Source: an uncultured Ectothiorhodospiraceae bacterium (GTDB lineage Bacteria; Pseudomonadota; Gammaproteobacteria; Nevskiales; Oceanococcaceae). Taken from it: DNA of 64,000 bases. The stretch lies in the NCBI GenBank assembly GCA_937141935.1, contig CAKZQS010000052.1, positions 175,199 to 239,198 of the forward strand, given 5' to 3'. The position numbers were made by a program, and so were the translations under genes. The notes beneath the pieces are model-generated. The model was not told the DNA's origin. It saw nothing but the letters and a program-made list of their open reading frames with translations, and ran no database searches. Position 1 is the stretch's first letter, and the number at the start of each line of letters is the position of its first letter. Of this stretch, positions 1 to 8,959 are shown one piece after another.

Positions 1-320
1 CGGCCATCGAGGAGGCCGCGGCCATCCGCCTGCGGCCGGTGCTGATGACGACGGCGGCGCTGGTCATCGCGATGCTGCCGCTGTTGCTGGCCAGCGGGCC
101 GGGCGCGGCCTCGCGCTTCGCCATTGGCCTGGTCATCGCCACCGGCATGACCATCGGGACGGCCTTCACGCTCTTCGTGCTGCCGGCGGTCTACCTCTAC
201 CTCGGCCAGGACCTCAAGGGCCAGGCCGCGGATGACACGAACCCGGATGCGCCCACGGACCCCGATGCGGCCCGGGCCCTGCCGCCCGGCCACAGCCCCG
301 AGCCGCTGCCGGCGCGCTAG
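1..320 (+). CDS. RND efflux transporter permease, C-terminal fragment (5' end outside window)
   Basis: This is the last ~106 residues of an inner-membrane RND (AcrB/MexF-like) proton-driven export pump. Reading frame 3 is open from the window edge. It shows the loop typical before the last helices (EEAAAIRLRPVLMT), then two hydrophobic helices and a polar Pro/Asp-rich cytoplasmic tail ending at 320. Family knowledge: these proteins are ~1000 aa, so about 90% lies upstream of the window, and the membrane-fusion partner is probably there too. Substrate cannot be deduced. Its TAG stop lies inside a CTAG shared with the convergent tatD stop. Confidence 0.9.
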   Translation, partial: AIEEAAAIRLRPVLMTTAALVIAMLPLLLASGPGAASRFAIGLVIATGMTIGTAFTLFVLPAVYLYLGQDLKGQAADDTNPDAPTDPDAARALPPGHSPEPLPAR

Positions 321-1126
321 GCGGGCCGGGCCCGGGCCGCATCCAGGCGGAACAGGCGCGCCGCATTGGCGCTGGTCTGCGCGGCCAGCGCCTGCGGTGT
401 GACCCCGCGGGCCTGGGCGATGACGCGGGCGGTCTCGGCCAGGTGGGCGGGCTCGCAGCGGCGCGACTTGGGCCGGGGGCGCAGCGTGCGTGGCAGCAGG
501 TAGGGCGCGTCGGTCTCGATCAGCAGGCGCTCGTCGGGGATGTCGACCACCGCCTCCAGCAGGTGCGCGCCGCGGCGTTCGTCGCAGATCCAGCCGGTGA
601 TGCCCACGTACAGGTCGCGCTCGATGTAGTCGGCCAGCTCCTCGCGCAGGCCGGTGAAGCAGTGCACCACCACGCCCGGCAGGCGCGGCAGCCAGGGGTC
701 GAGCTGGGCCAGAAAATCCGCATGCGCGTCGCGCTGGTGCAGGAACATCGGCAGCGCGTGGGCGGCGGCGATCTCCATCTGCGCGGCAAAGCAGTCACGC
801 TGCGCCGCGCGCGGCGACAGGTCGCGGAAGTAATCCAGCCCGGCCTCGCCCACGGCCACGATGTTGCCCTGCGCGGCGTATTCGGCATAGCGGCGCGCGT
901 GTTCCTCGCCCCAGTCGGCGGCGTGGTGCGGGTGCAGGCCGGCGGTGGCGTACAGCTCCAGCCCCTCGCGCCGCCCCTGCTGGGCCACGGCGTGGGCGCT
1001 GCTGTCCAGGTCGCTGCCGGTCAGCAGAATCCGGCCAACGCCGGCCTGGGCCGCGCGCTGCAGCACTTCGGCGTAGTCGTGTTCAAAGCTCTCGTGCGCC
1101 AGATTGGCGCCGATGTCGGTCAGCAT
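317..1126 (-). CDS. tatD: TatD-family 3'-5' metal-dependent deoxyribonuclease
   Basis: A 269-aa protein that is recognisably TatD along its length. It opens with the TatD-type DIGANL motif (rather than the HxH of YcfH/YjjV), then GEAGLDY, LHQRDAH, HCFTG, GITGWICDERRG and ETDAPYL, which supply the two-metal amidohydrolase-type site. Family knowledge: TatD is a cytoplasmic Mg-dependent exonuclease acting in DNA repair and turnover, and is not part of the Tat export machinery. The ATG start at 1126 directly precedes the conserved N-terminal strand. It is convergent with the RND gene (stops overlap) and divergent from the antiporter. Confidence 0.93.
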   Translation of the reverse strand: MLTDIGANLAHESFEHDYAEVLQRAAQAGVGRILLTGSDLDSSAHAVAQQGRREGLELYATAGLHPHHAADWGEEHARRYAEYAAQGNIVAVGEAGLDYFRDLSPRAAQRDCFAAQMEIAAAHALPMFLHQRDAHADFLAQLDPWLPRLPGVVVHCFTGLREELADYIERDLYVGITGWICDERRGAHLLEAVVDIPDERLLIETDAPYLLPRTLRPRPKSRRCEPAHLAETARVIAQARGVTPQALAAQTSANAARLFRLDAARARPA

Positions 1127-1271
1127 GGGGGTGCGGAAGGCCAGGCGGGCTGCGCAGTCTAGCGAGGCCGCGCATTCCGGCGCAGGCCCGACTCGGCGCG
1201 GGCATCGGCGCTGGCATCGATGCAGCGGGGTGGACTGCTAGACTGCCGAACCGCCATGCCCGGAGCCGCGG

Positions 1272-3128
1272 GTGCACGACCACTTCACCGATATTGCCAA
1301 TGCCCTGGTGCTGATCCTAGCGCTCGGGGTGGCCGCGCAATGGGTGGCCTGGCGCCTGCGCATGCCCGCCATCGTGCTGTTCTGCGTGGCCGGCGTCGTC
1401 TTCGGCCCGGTGCTGGGCATGGTGACGCCCAGCGAGACCCTGGGTGACATCTTCCGGCCGGTCGTCTCCCTGTGCGTGGCGGTCATCCTCTTCGAGGGCG
1501 GGCTCAGCCTGCATTGGCACGAGCTGCGCACCGCGGCCGCCGGGGTCAAGCGGCTGGTGTCGGTGGGGGCCATCTTCAGCTTCGGCCTCGGCGCGCTGGC
1601 GGCCCACGGCATCGGCGGCCTGAACTGGCCCACGGCACTGGTCTTTGCCGCCATCACCATCGTTACCGGCCCGACGGTCATCATCCCGATGCTGCGCCAG
1701 GCCAAGCTGAACAAGCGCACGGCGGCCTACCTGAAGTGGGAAGGGATCATCAACGACCCCATCGGCGCGCTGGCGGCGGTACTGCTGTTCCAGTACTTCG
1801 TCTTCGCGGGCCAGGGCGAGGGCTCGGTGCTGGGCGGGCTGGGCCTGGCCCTGGCCGCGGCGGTCTTCGTCGGCGGCGGCGCGGCCTGGGTGCTGATCCG
1901 GGCCTTCCATACCGGCGGCGTGCCGGAGTTTTTGAAGGCGCCGGTGATGCTGGCCGCGGTGCTCGTGGTCTTCGTAATTTCCAACCGCTTCCAGCACGAG
2001 GCCGGCCTGCTGGCCGTGACCGTGATGGGGCTGGTGCTGGGCAATTCCGATTTGCCGAGCATGGACGAACTGCGCCGCTTCAAGGAATACGTGGTGCTGA
2101 TCCTGGTCTCCAGCGTCTTCGTGATGCTGACGGCCGACCTCGACCCGGCGCTGATCGGGCGCCTGGACTGGCAGATGGTGGCGCTGATCGCCGCCGTGAT
2201 GTTTGTCGTGCGCCCGCTGGCCATCGGCCTGGCCACCATCGGCACCGACCTGGGCTGGCAGGACCGGGTGCTGCTGGGCTGGATCGCGCCGCGCGGCATC
2301 GTGGCCGCCGCCGTGGCCGGCGTGTTCGGGCCCGAGATGCTGGCGGCCGGCTACCCCGATGCGGAGCTGCTGGCGCCGCTGGTCTTCGCGCTGGTGATCG
2401 CCACGGTCATCGCCCACGGTTTCACGATCCGGCCACTGGCGCGCAAGTTCGGCCTGCAGGTGCCGGCCAACACCGTGATGATGGTGGGGGCCTCGCCCTG
2501 GACCTCCGATCTGGCGCGCATGCTGCACAAGGAGCTGGAGCTGGCGGTGCTGCTGGTCGACAGCTCCTGGCACCGGCTGCGCGAGGCGCGCCTGGCCGGC
2601 GTGCCGGTGCTCTACGGCGAGGTGCTGAGCGAGGGCGTGCAGCGCTCGCTGGAGCTCTCCGGCATCAGCTGCGTGCTGGCCGCCACCAGCAACGATGCCT
2701 ACAACGCGCTGGCCTGCCGCCACTTCGCCGCGGATCTGGGCCACGAGCGGGTGTTCCAGCTGGCGCTGTACGGCAGCGACGAGCAGGACGACCGGGACAC
2801 CAAGCGCACCGTGGCGCGGCCGCTGACCGGCATCCCGGCCTTCGACGAGGATGCCCACTACGAGGACCTGTGGCGCAAGCAGGTGCAGGGCTGGACCTTC
2901 AGCAAGACGCGCATCACCGAGACCTACAGCTGGGAGAGCTACCTGGCCGACATCTCCGGCAAGGCCTTGCTGATCGGCGTGTTGCGCGGCCGCCAGCTGC
3001 TGCTGCATGCGCCCAAGGCGCCGGTGCGGCCCAAGCCGGGCGACACCGTCATCAGCTATGTGCCGCCCGAGGACACGCGCGCCGCGCAAAAACGCAGCAG
3101 CCCCAAGCTGGAGGCGGTGGATGCCTGA
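1272..3128 (+). CDS. CPA1-type cation:proton antiporter with C-terminal RCK/TrkA-N-like domain
   Basis: A 618-aa membrane protein. Residues ~1-395 contain about 12 hydrophobic helices with Na+/H+ exchanger features (FEGGL in an early helix, the TIVTGPTV region, and the APRGIVAAAVA region). Residues ~400-520 resemble a Rossmann-like TrkA-N domain (MMVGASPW start, AATSNDAYN), which in relatives binds nucleotide and gates transport. A further soluble tail reaches 618. The GTG start at 1272 (VHDHFTDIAN) is chosen because the first helix begins right after it. Likely role: Na+ or K+ exchange for protons at the inner membrane; the ion is not inferable. Its 3' end overlaps the following hydrolase by 8 nt, suggesting coupling. 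Confidence 0.88.
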   Translation: MHDHFTDIANALVLILALGVAAQWVAWRLRMPAIVLFCVAGVVFGPVLGMVTPSETLGDIFRPVVSLCVAVILFEGGLSLHWHELRTAAAGVKRLVSVGAIFSFGLGALAAHGIGGLNWPTALVFAAITIVTGPTVIIPMLRQAKLNKRTAAYLKWEGIINDPIGALAAVLLFQYFVFAGQGEGSVLGGLGLALAAAVFVGGGAAWVLIRAFHTGGVPEFLKAPVMLAAVLVVFVISNRFQHEAGLLAVTVMGLVLGNSDLPSMDELRRFKEYVVLILVSSVFVMLTADLDPALIGRLDWQMVALIAAVMFVVRPLAIGLATIGTDLGWQDRVLLGWIAPRGIVAAAVAGVFGPEMLAAGYPDAELLAPLVFALVIATVIAHGFTIRPLARKFGLQVPANTVMMVGASPWTSDLARMLHKELELAVLLVDSSWHRLREARLAGVPVLYGEVLSEGVQRSLELSGISCVLAATSNDAYNALACRHFAADLGHERVFQLALYGSDEQDDRDTKRTVARPLTGIPAFDEDAHYEDLWRKQVQGWTFSKTRITETYSWESYLADISGKALLIGVLRGRQLLLHAPKAPVRPKPGDTVISYVPPEDTRAAQKRSSPKLEAVDA

Positions 3129-3774
3129 GGCGCACAGCCTGGGCCAGCCCGGCCGGGGCCTGTATGCCGGACCGGCCGGCGCGATCGAGGTGGTCGAGGA
3201 GCATCCGCGACAGGGCGCCGCGCGGGCGCTGGCGCTGATCGCCCACCCGCACCCGCTGTACGGCGGCACGCTGGACAACAAGGTCGTCTACACGCTGGGC
3301 CGCGGGCTGATGGCCGCCGGCTGCGCCACGTTGCGCTTCAACTTTCGCGGCGTGGGCCATAGCGAAGGCACGCATGACGAAGGCCGCGGCGAGGGCGAGG
3401 ACCTGCTGGCCCTGGCGCAGGCGCTGCGCGTGGCCTACCCCGGCCTGCCGCTGCTGCTGGCCGGTTTCTCCTTTGGCTCCTTCGTGGCACTGGCGGGTTG
3501 CACGGCCGCGCAGGCCAGCGGCGTGCTGACGGTGGCGCCGCCGCTGTTCTACGCCGGCGATGCGCCCACGCCGGACCCGGGCGCGCCCTGGTGGCTGATC
3601 CACGGCGACGCCGACGAGGTCGTGGACTGCGCCGACACCCAGCGCCGCGCCGACGCCGCCCCGCGGCCACCGAGCCGGCGGGAGATCGTGCCCGGCGTGG
3701 GGCATTTCTTCCACGGCGAGCTGGGCCGCGTGCGCGACTTTGCCCGCGCCTTTGGCGAGGCCTTGCTGGGCTGA
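3121..3774 (+). CDS. small alpha/beta hydrolase
   Basis: A 217-aa cytoplasmic alpha/beta hydrolase. Visible motifs are HPHPLYGG near the first strand, RFNFRGVGHSEG, nucleophile elbow GFSFG (Ser ~117), acid in HGDADEVVD and His in VPGVGHFFH. This arrangement is characteristic of the short alpha/beta hydrolases often annotated only as hydrolase of the alpha/beta superfamily. The ATG at 3121 lies within the last codons of the antiporter gene, so the pair is probably translationally coupled. Substrate unknown; serine esterase or thioesterase activity is likely. Confidence 0.85.
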   Translation: MPEAHSLGQPGRGLYAGPAGAIEVVEEHPRQGAARALALIAHPHPLYGGTLDNKVVYTLGRGLMAAGCATLRFNFRGVGHSEGTHDEGRGEGEDLLALAQALRVAYPGLPLLLAGFSFGSFVALAGCTAAQASGVLTVAPPLFYAGDAPTPDPGAPWWLIHGDADEVVDCADTQRRADAAPRPPSRREIVPGVGHFFHGELGRVRDFARAFGEALLG

Positions 3775-3820
3775 GCCCGGCCGGCAGGGGGGCGAGGGTG
3801 GCGCTGTCACGCGACGCCCC

Positions 3821-3826
3821 TACAAT
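3821..3826 (+). promoter_or_regulatory. possible -10 element (TACAAT) of the barrel-like gene
   Basis: TACAAT stands 31 nt before the ATG at 3857 in an otherwise GC-rich spacer and matches TATAAT at 5 of 6 positions. No convincing -35 is seen at 17 bp, so this is a weak call. Confidence 0.3.
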
Positions 3827-3856
3827 GGCCGCTTTACCGTCAACGCGCCTAAGCTC

Positions 3857-4600
3857 ATGCTCCAGTTCCGCCGCCTGCTGACCGCCCTGCTGTTCGCCAC
3901 CGTCGCCCTGCCGGCGGCCGCCGATGACATCGACTTCCCGGCCGTGACGCCGGGCAGCCAGCAAGACTTCGAGCGGGCCATGACCGACCTGACCGCGGCC
4001 TTTTCCTTCAAGCCGCTGGCGCCGGCCGAGCCGCTGGGCACGCTGGGCTTTCATGTCGGCGTGATCGGCAGCTACACCGGCATCGAAAACGAGGATGCCT
4101 GGCGCAGCCTGACCGGCGAGGACTTTGAGGACCTCGGCGTGCTGGCGCTGGCCGCCGGCAAGGGCCTGCCCTTTGGCATCGACGTCGGCGCCTTCCTGGC
4201 CGATGTGCCCAACAGCAACGTCAGCCTGTACGGCGCCGAGCTGCGCTACGCCATCAGCGAGGGCGGCATCGCCACGCCGGCGATCGGCCTGCGCGCCGCC
4301 TACACCAAGCTCGAAGGCATCGACGAGCTGGACTTCGACACCAAGAGCCTGGACCTGTCGATCTCCAAGGGCTTTGTGATGCTCACGCCCTATGTCGGCA
4401 TCGGCCGCGTCTTCGGCACCGCCACGCCCAATGGCATCAACTCGCTGGCCGAGGGCGGCGACCTGGAAGAGGCTGATGTCAACGAAAACAAGTACTACGC
4501 CGGCGTGCGCTTCTCGCTGCTGCTGATCAAGTTCACCGCCGAGATCGACCAGACCGGCGACAACACCAGCTACGGGCTGCGCGCCTCCTTCGGCTTCTAG
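3857..4600 (+). CDS. putative outer-membrane beta-barrel protein, hypothetical
   Basis: A 247-aa protein with a clear signal peptide (residues 1-22, ending ALPAAA before DD). The mature part is Gly-rich with alternating hydrophobic strands and ends in a terminal Phe (ASFGF), the C-terminal signature of Bam-inserted outer-membrane barrels. The motif LGFHVGVIGSYTGIEN and a later VMLTPYVGIG strand fit a small 8-12 stranded barrel. The ATG at 3857 is chosen over an upstream in-frame start at 3740 because it directly begins the signal peptide. Function is unknown; no enzyme motif is seen. Confidence 0.75.
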   Translation: MLQFRRLLTALLFATVALPAAADDIDFPAVTPGSQQDFERAMTDLTAAFSFKPLAPAEPLGTLGFHVGVIGSYTGIENEDAWRSLTGEDFEDLGVLALAAGKGLPFGIDVGAFLADVPNSNVSLYGAELRYAISEGGIATPAIGLRAAYTKLEGIDELDFDTKSLDLSISKGFVMLTPYVGIGRVFGTATPNGINSLAEGGDLEEADVNENKYYAGVRFSLLLIKFTAEIDQTGDNTSYGLRASFGF

Positions 4601-4613
4601 CCCAGCCAGCCGG

Positions 4614-5768
4614 CTACAGCGCCAGCAGGCGCGCCGTCAGCCAATAGGCGCCCAGGCCGCAGACGGCGGCCTGGGTCCAGCGCGTGGCGTGGGGGCGCCG
4701 CTGGCGTCCCAGCCACCACCAGGCCGGCAGGATCAGCGCCAGCTGGCCCAGCTCGACGCCCAGGTTGAAGCCCAGCAGCAGCGGCCACAGCCGCGGCGCC
4801 TCGCCGGCCTGCTCCAGCACGGCGCCGGCAAAGCCAAAGCCGTGCAGCAGGCCAAAGCTGGCCGCCAGCAGCAGGCCCGCGGCGGCGGCGCCGGTGGGCG
4901 GGGCGGCCTCGTCGGCCAGGCGCCGGTGGGCCAGCGCCAGCAGCGCCAGACCCGTCCAGATCGCCCACTCCGCCGGCAGCAGCAGCACGCCGACCAGCGC
5001 AATCAGCGCGATGACGGCCACGGCCGCAGCGCGCTCGCGCCGGCTGGCGGCCGGCAGCCCGACATAGACGATGCTGGCGGCAATCGCGCCCTCGACGATG
5101 TTGGCCGGCGGCCGTAGCCCGCCCAGCACCGACAGCAGCAACGCCGCGCTGTGCCCCAGCGTGAAGCCGGTCACCAGCGCCACCAGCGCGCCCAGGCCGC
5201 GCGCCAGCAGCAGCAGGCCGAGCAGAAAGGCCAGGTGGTCCCAGCCGCCGGCGATATGCCACAGGCCCTCGAGCAGCGAATGGCCGAGCTGCGCGGCGGC
5301 CGAAGGCGGCGCCCCCACGGCGATCTGCCGGCGCTCGCGGCTCAGCGTTTGCGGCGCGCCGTCAACGCGCGCCAGGAGCACATGGCCGGGCATGGCCGGC
5401 AGCCAGTCCAGGCGCAATTCGCGCGGCGCGCCCGGGCAGGCGTAGTCCCAGCGCCAGAGCTGCTGCCCCTCGCCCAGCGGCTGCGTGTGCAGCGGTCCGG
5501 CGCGGCAGGGCCCATGGCGGCTGTGCAGCGCGCTGCGCTGTTGCAGCCACGCGCCCAGCGCCTGCGGGTCGGCGGCCTGCGGTAGGTGGCGAAAATCCTG
5601 TGGGCGGGCCTTGATCTGCCACTGGGCGCCGGCCTCGGCCAGCTCCAGCGTGGCGGCTGACAGCGTGCCGCCGGTGTGGGCCGTGGCCGGCGGGGCCAGC
5701 ACCGCCAGCAGCAAGGCCGACAGCAGCAGGGGCAACCGGGTCAGCCGGCGCGGCAGCGGCCCCCTCAC
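4614..5768 (-). CDS. HupE/UreJ-family membrane protein with N-terminal exported domain
   Basis: A 384-aa protein. The GTG start at 5768 overlaps the stop of the parvulin-like gene in GTGA. Residues ~8-30 form a signal peptide ending PATAHTGG. Residues ~30-165 form a soluble extracytoplasmic domain with two Cys. The C-terminal ~200 residues hold seven or so helices with HupE/UreJ_2 signatures (GGWDHLAFLLGLLLL, TGFTLGHSAALLL, GLLHGFGFAG). Family knowledge: HupE/UreJ proteins are linked to nickel or cobalt uptake, but this longer subgroup often occurs away from hydrogenase and urease genes, as here. Metal transport is therefore inference. Confidence 0.85.
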   Translation of the reverse strand: MRGPLPRRLTRLPLLLSALLLAVLAPPATAHTGGTLSAATLELAEAGAQWQIKARPQDFRHLPQAADPQALGAWLQQRSALHSRHGPCRAGPLHTQPLGEGQQLWRWDYACPGAPRELRLDWLPAMPGHVLLARVDGAPQTLSRERRQIAVGAPPSAAAQLGHSLLEGLWHIAGGWDHLAFLLGLLLLARGLGALVALVTGFTLGHSAALLLSVLGGLRPPANIVEGAIAASIVYVGLPAASRRERAAAVAVIALIALVGVLLLPAEWAIWTGLALLALAHRRLADEAAPPTGAAAAGLLLAASFGLLHGFGFAGAVLEQAGEAPRLWPLLLGFNLGVELGQLALILPAWWWLGRQRRPHATRWTQAAVCGLGAYWLTARLLAL

Positions 5769-6586
5769 GGCGCGGCGCGGCGCAGCAGGTCGGCCTGCTC
5801 CTTCAGCGCCGCCAGCGCCGTGTCCAGCTCGGCCTCGCGCGCGGCCTGCGCGGCCCGACGGGCCAGCAGCGCCTGGTCGATGTCGGCGTAGTCCGGCTGC
5901 GCGGCGGGCTCGATGGCCGTGATCTCCAGCCGGTACCAGCCTTCGCCGACCGCCTGCGGGGGGAGCGGCCCGGGGGCCGGGGCGGCGAAGACCGCCTGCG
6001 TCAGGCTGGCCCCCAGCCAGCGCTGCAGCTGCCGCGCATCCAGCGCCTCGGTGGGCAAGGTCACCGGCTCGCCCTGTTGCCCGGCGGCGGCCGCCTCGGC
6101 GCTGGCATGGCGCCATGCGCGCAGCTGGCGCCGCTCGGCCTGGCGGAACAGCTCCGGCTGCGCGGCGTAGAAGGCGCGCAGCGCGGCCTCGTCCTGTGGT
6201 GGCGGCTGCACCGGCGCCAGCGCCTGCATCGCCGCCTCCACCAGCCGGCCACGCACCCGCGGCAGCGTGTGTGCCAGGCCCAGGTCGCCGGCGAGCTGCA
6301 GCAGCAGCTCCTGCTCGATCAGCGTGTCCAGCACGGCCGCCTCGCCGGCGGCGTCCAGCGGCTCGCGGCGCGCGCTGTTGGCCGCGTCGATCGCACGCTG
6401 CCATTCGCGCATCGGGATGCTGCGCCCATTGATGCGCGCGGCCTCTTCGGCTTCCAGGCCGCGCTCGGGCGCATGCCGGGCGATGCCGGCCAGCGCCAGC
6501 AGCACACCGGCGCACAGCGCGATCCAGGGCAGGGCGGGCAGGTATGCTGGGGTCCCGGAGGAAGACCCACGGCGGGGGAGTCGCAT
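5765..6586 (-). CDS. parvulin/SurA-like peptidyl-prolyl isomerase family protein
   Basis: A 273-aa protein with one N-terminal membrane helix (residues ~14-34) followed by a SurA-N-like segment (EEAARINGRSIPMREWQ, then a helix-rich part with VLDTLIEQELLLQLA) and a C-terminal parvulin-like region (FYAAQPELFRQAERRQLRAW). Such proteins are membrane-anchored periplasmic folding factors; the isomerase domain looks degenerate, so catalysis is uncertain. The ATG at 6586 overlaps the ATG of the divergent gene in the four bases CATG, and no Shine-Dalgarno is visible for this strand. Its stop overlaps the HupE start, so the two are likely co-translated. Confidence 0.75.
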   Translation of the reverse strand: MRLPRRGSSSGTPAYLPALPWIALCAGVLLALAGIARHAPERGLEAEEAARINGRSIPMREWQRAIDAANSARREPLDAAGEAAVLDTLIEQELLLQLAGDLGLAHTLPRVRGRLVEAAMQALAPVQPPPQDEAALRAFYAAQPELFRQAERRQLRAWRHASAEAAAAGQQGEPVTLPTEALDARQLQRWLGASLTQAVFAAPAPGPLPPQAVGEGWYRLEITAIEPAAQPDYADIDQALLARRAAQAAREAELDTALAALKEQADLLRRAAP

Positions 6587-8855
6587 GCTGCGCACGCTGT
6601 TCAAGTACCTGGCGATTTTCGCATTCATCCTGGTGGCCGGTGCGCTGGTGCTGCTGTGGCACGCGCCGCAGGGGCGCCTGGAGCAACCGGGGCAGGTGTT
6701 GCCCCAGGCGCGGGCCCCGGAGCTGGTGGCCGCGCGGCAGGCGCGCGAGTTGGCCGATGCCGCCCAGCTTGGCGTCGAGGCTGGGGGCACGGTGCTCTTT
6801 GGCGACCTGCACGTGCACAGCACCTATTCGATGGATGCCTTCCTGTGGAGCCTGCCGATCATGCACGGCCGCGGGCTGCACCCGCCGGCGGATGCCTGCG
6901 ACTACGCACGCTATTGCTCGCAGCTGGATTTCTGGGCGTTGACCGACCACGCCGAGGCGCTGACGCCGCGGCACTGGTCCGACACGCAGCAAATGGTGCG
7001 CGACTGCAACGCGCAAACCGACCCCGCGCAGCCGGATCTGGTGACCTTCCTGGGCTGGGAATGGACCCAGGTCGGGCAGACGCCCGAGGACCACTACGGC
7101 CACCGCAACATCGTGTTGCGCGAAACGGCCGCCGACAAGGTGCCGCCCCGGCCCATCACCTCCGGCGGCCTGCCGCTGAAGCACATGCGCCGGCGCACGC
7201 TGTCGCCGCTGGAGGAGGCCGTGGCCCCCTTCCTGTACCCGGCGGAGGCGCGGCAGCAGCTGCGCGACCAGTTCGCCAAGCAGGCCGAGCTGCGCGCCGC
7301 GCCCTATTGCGCCGAGGGGCTGGATACCCGCGACCTGCCGCGCGATTGCGTGGAGTCGGCCGAAACCCCGGAGGCGCTGTGGGAGAAGTTTCGCCAGTGG
7401 GGCGGCGAGGTGCTGGCCATCCCCCATGGCACCGCCTGGGGCTTCTACACGCCGCCCGGCTCGCGCTATGACAAGCAGCTCAATGCCGCCCAGCACGACC
7501 CGCAATACCAGCGTCTGGTCGAGGTCTTCTCCGGGCATGGCAACTCGGAGGAATACCGCGACTGGCGCGCGGTGGAATACACGGACGCCGGCGTCGCCGT
7601 CTGCCCGGAGCCCAGCGCCGACTACCTGCCCTGCTGCCACCGCGCCGGTGAGCTGATTCGCGAGCGCTGCGCCGACCCCGGGTCGGCGGAATGCGGCGCG
7701 CGGGTCGAGCAGGCCGAGCGCGATTACCTTGCCGCCGGTGTCGCCGGCCACCTGGTGGTGCCGGGGGCCGAGCCCGAGGATTGGCTGGCCTGCGGCCAAT
7801 GCACCGATTGCTACCTGCCGGCGCTGAACTACCGCCCCGGCAACAGCGTGCAGGCGATGCTGAGCTTGTCGGACTTCGCCCAGCGCGAGCCCGACGGCGA
7901 CCCCGAGCGCTTCCACTTCGGCTTCATCGCCTCTTCGGACAACCACGCGGCGCAGCCCGGCACCGGCTTCAAGGAAACCGGCCGCCACTTCCAGACCGAG
8001 GTCTTTGGCCCGGCCGATGCGCAGACCCGCGAGCGCTTCTCCGATGTGGCCAAGCGCGAGGGCCAGCAGGCCGAATCGGTGCCCTTCGACCGGCGCAACA
8101 CCGAGTTCAACCTGTTCCAGTACGCCGAGGCCGAGCGCCTGGGCTCCTACTTCTACACCGGCGGGTTGGTGGCGGTGCACGCGCAGGATCGCAGCCGCGA
8201 CGGCATCTGGGAGGGCATGCAGCAACGCCACACCTACGCCACCTCCGGCGAGCGCATGCTGCTGTGGTTCGACCTGCTCAACGGCCCGCAGGGCGCGGTG
8301 CCGATGGGCGGCGAGGCGGCGCTGACCCAGGTGCCGCGCTTCCGCGTGCGCGCGCTGGGCGCCTTCGAGCAGCAGCCGGGCTGCCCGCAATCCAGCATCG
8401 ATGCGCTGGGTGCCGAGCGCATCGCCAGTCTCTGTGGCGGCGAATGCGACAACCCCGGCGATGTGCGCAAGCCCATCAGCCGCATCGAGGTCGTACGCAT
8501 CCGCCCGCGCGTGCTGCCCAACGAGCGCCAGGCGCCGCTGATTGAGGACCCGTGGAAGGTGATCGACTGCCCGGCCACGCCGACGGCGGCGGGGTGCACG
8601 GTGGAGTTCGAGGACCCCGACTACGCCCGCCACGGCCGCGACACGCTGTACTACGTGCGCGCCCTGCAGCCCGAGGAGCCCACCATCAACGGCGAGCAGC
8701 TGCGCTGCGAGGAGGGCCCGGAGGGCGAGTGCCAGGCCGTCGACATCTGCTATGGCGATGCGCGCACGGCGCTGGACGACGATTGCCTGGCGCCGGCCGC
8801 CGGGCGGGCCTGGTCCTCACCGATTTACCTGGATTTCCCGCAGCGGCGGGGCTGA
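6585..8855 (+). CDS. DUF3604 protein with PHP-like metal-binding motifs, membrane anchored
   Basis: A 756-aa protein. Residues ~8-25 are an uncleaved signal-anchor. GDLHVHSTYSMDA starts at residue ~73 and is followed by WALTDHAE, HYGHRNIV, IPHGTAWGF and SSDNHAAQPG. These His/Asp motifs resemble PHP phosphoesterases, and the whole length matches DUF3604 proteins. Many Cys in the middle (CCHRAG, CGQCTDC) suggest disulfides in the periplasm. The ATG at 6585 has GGGGGAG a few bases upstream. Family knowledge gives no established substrate. It is divergently paired with the parvulin-like and HupE genes. Confidence 0.88.
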   Translation: MLRTLFKYLAIFAFILVAGALVLLWHAPQGRLEQPGQVLPQARAPELVAARQARELADAAQLGVEAGGTVLFGDLHVHSTYSMDAFLWSLPIMHGRGLHPPADACDYARYCSQLDFWALTDHAEALTPRHWSDTQQMVRDCNAQTDPAQPDLVTFLGWEWTQVGQTPEDHYGHRNIVLRETAADKVPPRPITSGGLPLKHMRRRTLSPLEEAVAPFLYPAEARQQLRDQFAKQAELRAAPYCAEGLDTRDLPRDCVESAETPEALWEKFRQWGGEVLAIPHGTAWGFYTPPGSRYDKQLNAAQHDPQYQRLVEVFSGHGNSEEYRDWRAVEYTDAGVAVCPEPSADYLPCCHRAGELIRERCADPGSAECGARVEQAERDYLAAGVAGHLVVPGAEPEDWLACGQCTDCYLPALNYRPGNSVQAMLSLSDFAQREPDGDPERFHFGFIASSDNHAAQPGTGFKETGRHFQTEVFGPADAQTRERFSDVAKREGQQAESVPFDRRNTEFNLFQYAEAERLGSYFYTGGLVAVHAQDRSRDGIWEGMQQRHTYATSGERMLLWFDLLNGPQGAVPMGGEAALTQVPRFRVRALGAFEQQPGCPQSSIDALGAERIASLCGGECDNPGDVRKPISRIEVVRIRPRVLPNERQAPLIEDPWKVIDCPATPTAAGCTVEFEDPDYARHGRDTLYYVRALQPEEPTINGEQLRCEEGPEGECQAVDICYGDARTALDDDCLAPAAGRAWSSPIYLDFPQRRG

Positions 8856-8959
8856 GCCAGGGCTGCGGCCGGGCGGATCCGAGGCTGATCAGGGGCTGAC
8901 GCGGGGCCGATCAGGGGCGCGCGGCCGGCGGTCCCAGCCGCCCGCCGTGGCCCGCGTCC

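Noticed and set aside
4614..8633. 1339-codon open frame on the minus strand across the HupE, parvulin-like and DUF3604 region
   Set aside because: Only its last 384 codons (HupE) have protein character. The rest is antisense to the DUF3604 gene and another frame of the parvulin-like gene, as expected at about 70% GC.
8881..8925. GATCAGGGGC-type short repeats after the DUF3604 gene
   Set aside because: Only two or three imperfect copies in a short GC-rich gap; not distinguishable from chance.
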